Assembly (NCBI GenBank): GCA_947095585.1
Contig: OX352766.1
Span: forward strand, 310,001-374,000
Source of the DNA: Nephrocerus scutellatus
Taxonomy: Eukaryota > Arthropoda > Insecta > Diptera > Pipunculidae
Reading direction: 5' to 3'
DNA length: 64,000 nt
The notes under the pieces were generated by a model. It saw only the letters and a list, made by a program, of their open reading frames with translations. It ran no database searches and was not told the origin of the DNA. How positions within the stretch are numbered: the stretch's first letter is position 1; each line of letters begins with the position of its first letter. The position numbers and the translations under genes are program-made. Below, piece by piece: positions 57,906 through 64,000 of the stretch.

Positions 57906-58094
57906 CTGCCCTTATGTTGTTATGAAAATTATGCAACAAAGAGCTCGTGACTCCTTGACAATTGCATTTAGACGTATTGGAAATGATATCAAAATTACTG
58001 GATAGCAAATGGAGCCTGGGGAGTACATTAATCAGTCAATAGAAACCAAGCTCGCTTATTCAATTCTCTATATTACTCGTAACTTCGCGTGCCC

Positions 58095-58300
58095 GTGGCT
58101 GGCTGGCTGGCTGGCTTAACCCACTTCCTGAAGCCCGAATTTTATTCAAACTTTGGAGCCACTCGCAACCAGACAGACCACGTGTTGATAGGACGCCGTC
58201 ACAACCCGCACCTGATGACGGTACGAACGTACCGAGGTGCCAACGTCTACTCGGACCACTCACTATCTTGTTGGTATGGTGCTCCGAGCGCTTTTTTTTA
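58095..58300 (+). mobile_element. LINE endonuclease C-terminal fragment
   Basis: + strand: ATRNQTDHVLIGRRHNPHLM then VRTYRGANVYSDHSL. The pattern NQIDHVLID.R......D.R..RGA...SDH is the end of RTE/CR1-type apurinic endonucleases. A GGCT run precedes it. Confidence 0.7.
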
Positions 58301-59465
58301 TCACCATATTATCGAAATTAATATAAGGAATTAGTTAATGTAGTGATTGGTAATAATTCAGTTGTAAAATTAGTGACCAGCGTGATTAGTCTCAGATTTA
58401 AAATTCATTGTAGAGATTGTCTTCTAAGATTCACATTAATTTATGTAGTTTGTCGTGTTGACAACCAATCTGGTCATAGTATAAGTAGCTTATAAGTTTA
58501 TTTATTTTCTTACAACGCTAGTAATAGAACGTTTACATGGAATAAATAATCGATTGAAAAAAATCGATGATGGTTATGGTTCTCTGCTGATGATACGACT
58601 AAAAATTTCAAAAACACTCTTATTTCGAATATTGACGAAGAATTCAAAAGTAATACGGAAATCTTTATGAATGAAGTCGTTAGGTATATCTATCTATCAT
58701 ATATCTCATTTTACATCATCATCTTCATATCTGACTTTACAACTGGCATGTGTTCCTGCCCTCCCGCATCTTGGTAACCTCAAAAAATTACTCCACCGGT
58801 CCCGATTTCGAGCCCGCATCATTAATTAATATAATTAATTGAGCTTGTTGTGTTAAAGGATGCCATACTATTACTAAAGTTACACATTGAACTAAACGAT
58901 CACCAACTGAAGCTTAACGGAAAAGTTTAGCATGTATACTGGAATCCAGCTCAAACTGAAATAATTTGCTTAGCGCTTACGAGAATGACAGAATACCGTC
59001 GGGTGCAGTTGCTTTATTAGATGCAAGCTTCTTGATCAAGGCACCACGATTTTGTTGTATAAATTGTAAGCAAATTCGTAATCTTGTAGACCGGATCATC
59101 GATGTTAACATTATTTCAGTTCAACATCTAACTTGTCATCCTTAAAAATAACAATATTCAATACTCCCTGCCATCGCGGGAACTTAACAAATTACTTTCC
59201 TTCGTTTAATTATAGTAAATAGTGTCGTTTGTTCTTTATCTCATATATTTCTCATTAAGATGTAAGATGTATAGATGCACATGCATCCCAAGATCTCCTT
59301 CATTGACTTCTTCAAATTTCGAACTAAGTTTACAGTTTCTTTAGCCTTTTTTCTCTCTTCTCACATCTACCATTTTCTTTTACTTTTTTATTCTTTTTTT
59401 ATTAATAAAAAATACTATTATGAAAATAATTACCGGTTGCCGGAAATTTTCTTTTGAAAGTTTTT
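58301..59465. other. AT-rich intergenic
   Basis: No recognisable gene. A T/TTC-rich stretch occupies 59330-59405. Confidence 0.35.
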
Positions 59466-59630
59466 GAAATGATATTTTTATATTGATAACCAAAAGTGAT
59501 CCAGCTCGAAGGACCACCAAACCTTTCGAAATGATATTTTTATATTGATAACAATAATTGATCCATCTAGAAGGACCACCAAACCTTTCGAAATAATATT
59601 TTTATATTGATATCGAAGGACCACCAAACT
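59466..59630. repeat. 62-bp tandem repeat, about 2.6 copies
   Basis: GAAATGATATTTTTATATTG starts at 59466, 59528 and 59590 (one base changed). Each is followed by a variant of GATCCAGCTCGAAGGACCAC. The third copy is internally shortened. Confidence 0.88.
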
Positions 59631-59829
59631 ACAAACAGAAATGTGTACATTTAATAGATTTTACTTAAGTTAGTTAATCAAACTGTGTCTATTGTATTGG
59701 AGATGGGTATTATCGGGTTTGTGAGGAATTAAGGATTTTAATGCAGTCATTACTTGGTATAGCGAGAAAAACAAAAACCACACAAATTCATTGCCATTCT
59801 CATTTTGTTATTCTTTTGAAAAGTTTGTG

Positions 59830-60125
59830 GAACAAATTTGGGACCCTTCGGTCATAGGAGTTGGGGGCTATTTTACAAAATTTACCCGATTTTCTTCAAA
59901 GTTTATACGCATGTGTATCTCCGTTGGGCAACACTTCTTATAAAAATTTAGGAGTGATCGGGCCCCGGGGCACCTATACAAATTGTACAAAAAAAAGTAT
60001 CCGACTTTCTTCAAATTTTATACAAACACTATTTGTTGAAATTTTTGAGTGATCGGAATAGGACTAAACAATTTTTATAAAAAATTCACACGATTTTATT
60101 CAAACTTTGCACATTGTGTATATCC
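59830..60125. repeat. Degenerate repeat of roughly 110 bp
   Basis: Three diverged phrases, CCCGATTTTCTTCAAAGTTT (about 59886), CCGACTTTCTTCAAATTTTA (about 60001) and CACGATTTTATTCAAACTTT (about 60091), each follow TTTAC/GTAT/TTCA and precede a TATACxCATG-like stretch. Confidence 0.55.
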
Positions 60126-62609
60126 CGATTAAAGAATTTACAGGAAACATTTTAACTTTTATGGGTTTTAATTATTATTTCATTTAAGATTATACCAACT
60201 TCCTTACTATTTTCTCAGCTATTCACAAAAAAAAAAGTTCTAATAATTTATCTCTATCTAATTAGCAAGAAGTTTCACTTCTGTCCACGCACACACTTTG
60301 TTTTTAATCAGGGATGTTTTGGACATATACCGACTATTAATCTGTCCTGAATTAATTGCTTAGTCTATCGTTCAACATTCCTTATAGACAATTTAGAAAT
60401 AATTATTTATTTTATAATAATTTTCAAACGAACGAATTTCGGACAAAACGAACCCATACTTAGAAGTCTGAAATTTTATAACGAACGGCAATTAATTATT
60501 ATTGAGGAATGATTAGTGAATTTAATGTAAAATTTTTGTGTAATCAGCGGACTCCGTCGATGAAAATGAAAAAATGAAATAAATCATGGATATGATTTTT
60601 AGAATTAACGTTGTACCGAAAATTTTGAAGCAGATACAGTGGACCGATCGAAGATCTTAGTTATCAGGTGTAAAATGTTCTTTGACCCACCCATCAACCA
60701 CCCAGCTTAAAGGAGGAAGTAGGTACAGGAAAAAGTGAGCGAAGCAATTTTATTAAAAAAGAAAAACTTAGAAAATGGCCAAGGTTTCCTTTGCTTGATA
60801 AATAAAATAAAAAAAAGTGGAAAACTTCCTAAAAACTGAACGTTGCACATATTTTTAAGTGCGGTGATTTTTTTAAAAAGTTGAAAAAAGAAATTTTTTT
60901 TAAAACTTACCCCCACGACGTTTTTGAATTCAATTGAATTTTCCTCCTTGTGATTCTTTGGTGAAATTGTACTAAGTAAGTGTTTATTAAAAGTTTTCGG
61001 TTTTTTGGTTTTGGTCTCACACTTTGCTATGCGATAGCCGCACGAATATTGTTATTGTTGGTAACACTTGAGCGATATTTGTTCTGTTCGCATTGTTCGT
61101 TGCTAATAACAATTACTGGGCAGCCAACGGCTAACCGCCGTTCGTTATTTATTTAAATTTCGTTTTCGTATATCTATTCAATGCGAAATTGGATTTTAAT
61201 AAAACATTGACGAGCGCACTGTAGGCGACATTGGTCACAAAACACCACGCACCGACACTTGAATGATTAAAAGAAATTTTTAATAATTGGATGAATATTC
61301 GGGAAGAAATCTGAAGACTGAATTGATGCTACTGCTTCTGCTGTTGGCGAACAATTGATCTGAAGCTCGAACTGTTGCTGGTATTTATATTGGCAGGAGC
61401 TACTCGCTGCAGCAGCCACCAGCACAGCATTCAATTCACCATCCTCATCATCATCATCATCATCTCGGTTATGCTCTGCCCTGTGTGTGAGTGCGTGTTT
61501 TTCGCTAAACAAACGAGTAACATTTCAGGTGTACGTACGCGTATTGTTGTATGGAAATTTCATCTCAAGGTAAAGTATCTTGTGTGGGCGAACACACATC
61601 TCTGTTTAGCTTTTCACGCTGCAAATTTAAGAAACTTTTTTTTGTTGGCGACTGCGTCGCGCAATTCTACATATGCTGACATAAGTTACTTTGCAAACAA
61701 AAAAATTGCAAACTAAATTCGGTTAAAAATATAAGTAACACAAATAAGTTATCTTACAAATTGGTGCGCCTCCTTGCAAACCGATTATTAGGTCGACATA
61801 AGCTGCTTTTTTAGGTAACGTCAGTGTAACGGAAATAACAACTGTAGCGGATAAAGTTAGCCGTCAAAGGATGATGAAAGCTTAAATTCATTTGTCATCT
61901 CTTGTCATCCGGTTCGTGTATAGGATATTGACGATTGAAGCATCACGAATCCTCCTGGCGGATAAATGTTTAAGCCAATGGACAAACAATTTGACAGTTC
62001 AGTTGTTAAGCAATTTCCTTCGATGAGTCAAATTGCAATCACAAACGTCAGTCTGCTTGTTTATTGCATTTTAATATTCTCCACAAGAGGCGCTGCTTAA
62101 TCCACTTTTTCAATCAATCATTTATTATGAAAATTATCATGAAAATTTTCGAACTCGCAACTTTTGCAGACGCACCAATTACCGTCCTCTCCTGAGTCGG
62201 AAAAAGCGAAAATAAAGAAATCTCTGTCTGTCTGTGTCCGTTTTACAGCCCAGATCTTTGAACTTATCGGAATGAAAATTCATATTTAAGCTTTTTACAT
62301 AAGCTGTGAGCGGTCAGTTGATTTTAACGGAAATCTGACAGCCGTAAGTGACAGTTTACGTGGACAGTTTTCCCGAGTTGTTGCAAATAACTCAAAAAGT
62401 ATAGCACTTAGGTGCAAAAGAAATTTACAAAAAAAAAAAAAAAATTTAATATTTACTGAAGATTCCGGCCCCGTCCATAAAAGAAAGTCGTAATTTTTTA
62501 ATTTTTTTTTCCGTTTTTTCAACATAATATAACATACAAGTATAACTACAAATTCATATTAGCGTAGCTGTAATGGAACGCAGCATCATGTGCATGAAAA
62601 AACTGTTCT
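60126..62609. other. Intergenic, possible distal 5' region of a neighbouring gene
   Basis: No convincing gene. A - strand ORF at 61267-61512 has an acidic run (from ATC/TCA triplets) and a CAG-rich patch, possibly leader sequence of a gene to the left, but nothing identifies it. Confidence 0.25.
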
Positions 62610-63965
62610 CTTGTGAGGGTCTTTTGGAGGTCTTTTGATGCTCTTTTGGGGGTCTTTTGGGAGTAGTGACGGTCTTTCGGAATATAATTTTTGTGGAGTC
62701 TTTTGAGGGTATTTTGAAGGGTCTTTTGGGGATTCTTTTGTGGGTCTTTTGGGAGTCTTTTGGTGATCTTTTGAGAGTCTTTTGGTGATCTTTTGAGAGT
62801 CTTTTGGTGTTCTTTTGGGGGCCTTTTGATGGTCTTTTGGAGGTATTTTGAGCGTCTTTTGTGGGGTTTCTTGGCAGTCTTTTGGGGGGCTTTTTAAGGT
62901 CTTTAGGGGGTATTTTTGGGATCTTGTGGGTTTTTTTTTTGGGTTTTCGGTGGTTTTTGAGACTGTTTTTGGGGTCTTTTGAGGGTTCTTTTGGTGTTTT
63001 TTTTTTGTGACCCTTTTGTAGGTCTATCGAGTCTTTTTTGGGTTTTTGTTGGTTTTTTTAGATTATTTTAGGTGTCTTTTGAGGGTTCTTTCGGTGTTCT
63101 TTTGGGTGCCTTTTGGGGGTCTCTTAATGGTCTATTAGAAGTCTTCTGAGGGTCTTTTGGGAGTTTTTTTTTTGGGTTTTTTTTGAGGTTTTATGTTAGT
63201 TTTTTTGAGATCTTTTTAGAATCCTTTGGAGATCTTTTGGGGGTCTTTTAATTTTTTGTTGGTCTTTTTATTTGTTCTCTTTGTGTTCTTTTGAGGGTAT
63301 TTTGAGGGTCTTTTTGGGACTTTTGGGGTTTTTGAGATTTTTTGAGGTTAATTTTAGGGTCTTTTGAAGGTATTTTCTGGTGTCTTTTGGATACTTTTTG
63401 GAGGTCTTTTGCGGTTTATTGGTTTTTGAAATTGTTTTAAGGGTCTTTCGGAAGTTCTTTTGGTGTTCTTTTGAGGGTCATTTTAGGGTCTTTTGAAGGT
63501 CTTTTCTGGTGTTTTTTGCGGTTTTTTGTTGCCTTTTGAGATTGTTTTAAGGGGCTTTTGGGAATTCTCTTGGTGTTCTTTTGAAGGTCTTTTGGGGATC
63601 CTTCTTTTGAGTGTCATTTTAGGGGCTTTTGAAGGTCTTTTCGGGTGTCCTTTGGTGGGTCGTTTTAAGGTCTTTGGAGGGTCTTTTTGGGTTTTTTGGG
63701 ACTCTTTTGTGGGTCTTGTGGGAGTCTTTTGGGACATTTTAAGGGTCTTTTGTGAAGGGTCTTTTTGGGGCTTTTCAAGGGTTTTTTCTGGTCTTTAAGA
63801 TTGTTTTAGAGGTCTTTTGGGGGTTTTTTAGTGTTATTTTTTAGGTCTTTTGAGAGTCTTTTGTGAGGGTCTTTTTTGGGGGCTTTTGAGGGTTTTCTAC
63901 GGGCTTTTGGTGGTCTTTTTGTGTTCTCTTGGTGTTCATTTGGTGTTCTCTTGGTGTTCTTTGTA
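62610..63965. repeat. Long GT-rich GGTCTTTTGG tandem array
   Basis: About 1.35 kb of irregular units 10-14 bp long, built on GGTCTTTT with G-runs between. It is nearly free of A and isolated C on the + strand. It ends about 40 bp before the window edge. The minus strand gives Lys/Pro/Thr-rich ORFs (63483-63737) that are repeat artefacts. Confidence 0.9.
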
Positions 63966-64000
63966 CAAAAACTCTGATCACTTATCAACTTTTTACATCT

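Noticed and set aside
61267..61512. 81-codon - strand ORF with an Asp run
   Set aside because: Made of simple triplet repeats; kept only as a possible leader region, not called as a gene.
63483..63988. Lys/Pro-rich - strand and Gly/Phe-rich + strand ORFs
   Set aside because: They come from the GGTCTTTT array and change with each unit.

Overview
The window looks like a chromosomal segment of a higher (brachyceran) fly. It holds two large intron-containing genes whose products match Drosophila families closely: the sodium leak channel narrow abdomen (na, NALCN family) on the + strand, and a protein tyrosine phosphatase of the PTP-ER type on the - strand. Noncoding DNA is AT-rich, full of microsatellites and crowded with degenerate transposable elements. 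A tephritid-like fly is my guess, but the species cannot be fixed from the sequence.

Layout. 1-2240 is a decayed non-LTR element carrying a TA-flanked mariner/IS630-type insertion. 4103-15270 is na: 16 coding exons, 2,383 codons, with four transposon-derived insertions in its introns. 15271-33100 has no protein gene that I recognise; it holds antisense LINE copies, tandem repeats, small inverted-repeat elements, and a mariner-type element (29638-31539) into which a LINE has jumped. 33107-40788 (-) is PTP-ER: two coding exons, 1,806 codons, with a LINE-bearing insert filling most of its single coding intron and an inverted-repeat element just past its stop codon. 41000-64000 is again gene-poor. 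It holds RTE-like and Jockey-like LINE remnants, a TIR-bounded element built around a 15-bp minisatellite (43755-44908), a roughly 690-bp pure AAAC microsatellite, a three-copy 354-bp tandem repeat, and a long GT-rich GGTCTTTT array reaching the window end.

The two genes share no obvious pathway: na sets resting sodium leak in neurons, and PTP-ER acts on ERK in Ras signalling. The less ordinary content is (a) a family of non-autonomous elements whose interior is a 15-bp tandem array and whose ends share a 14-bp motif; (b) a piggyBac-like MITE with a nested pogo-like MITE inside na intron 1; (c) two MAPK-docking-like motifs in PTP-ER; and (d) in-frame expansions in na: a 320-residue low-complexity N-terminus and a four-copy 20-residue C-terminal repeat. 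No tRNA, rRNA, CRISPR or prokaryotic features were seen. All coordinates come from reading by eye; splice sites were checked by frame continuity and GT/AG, not by transcripts.
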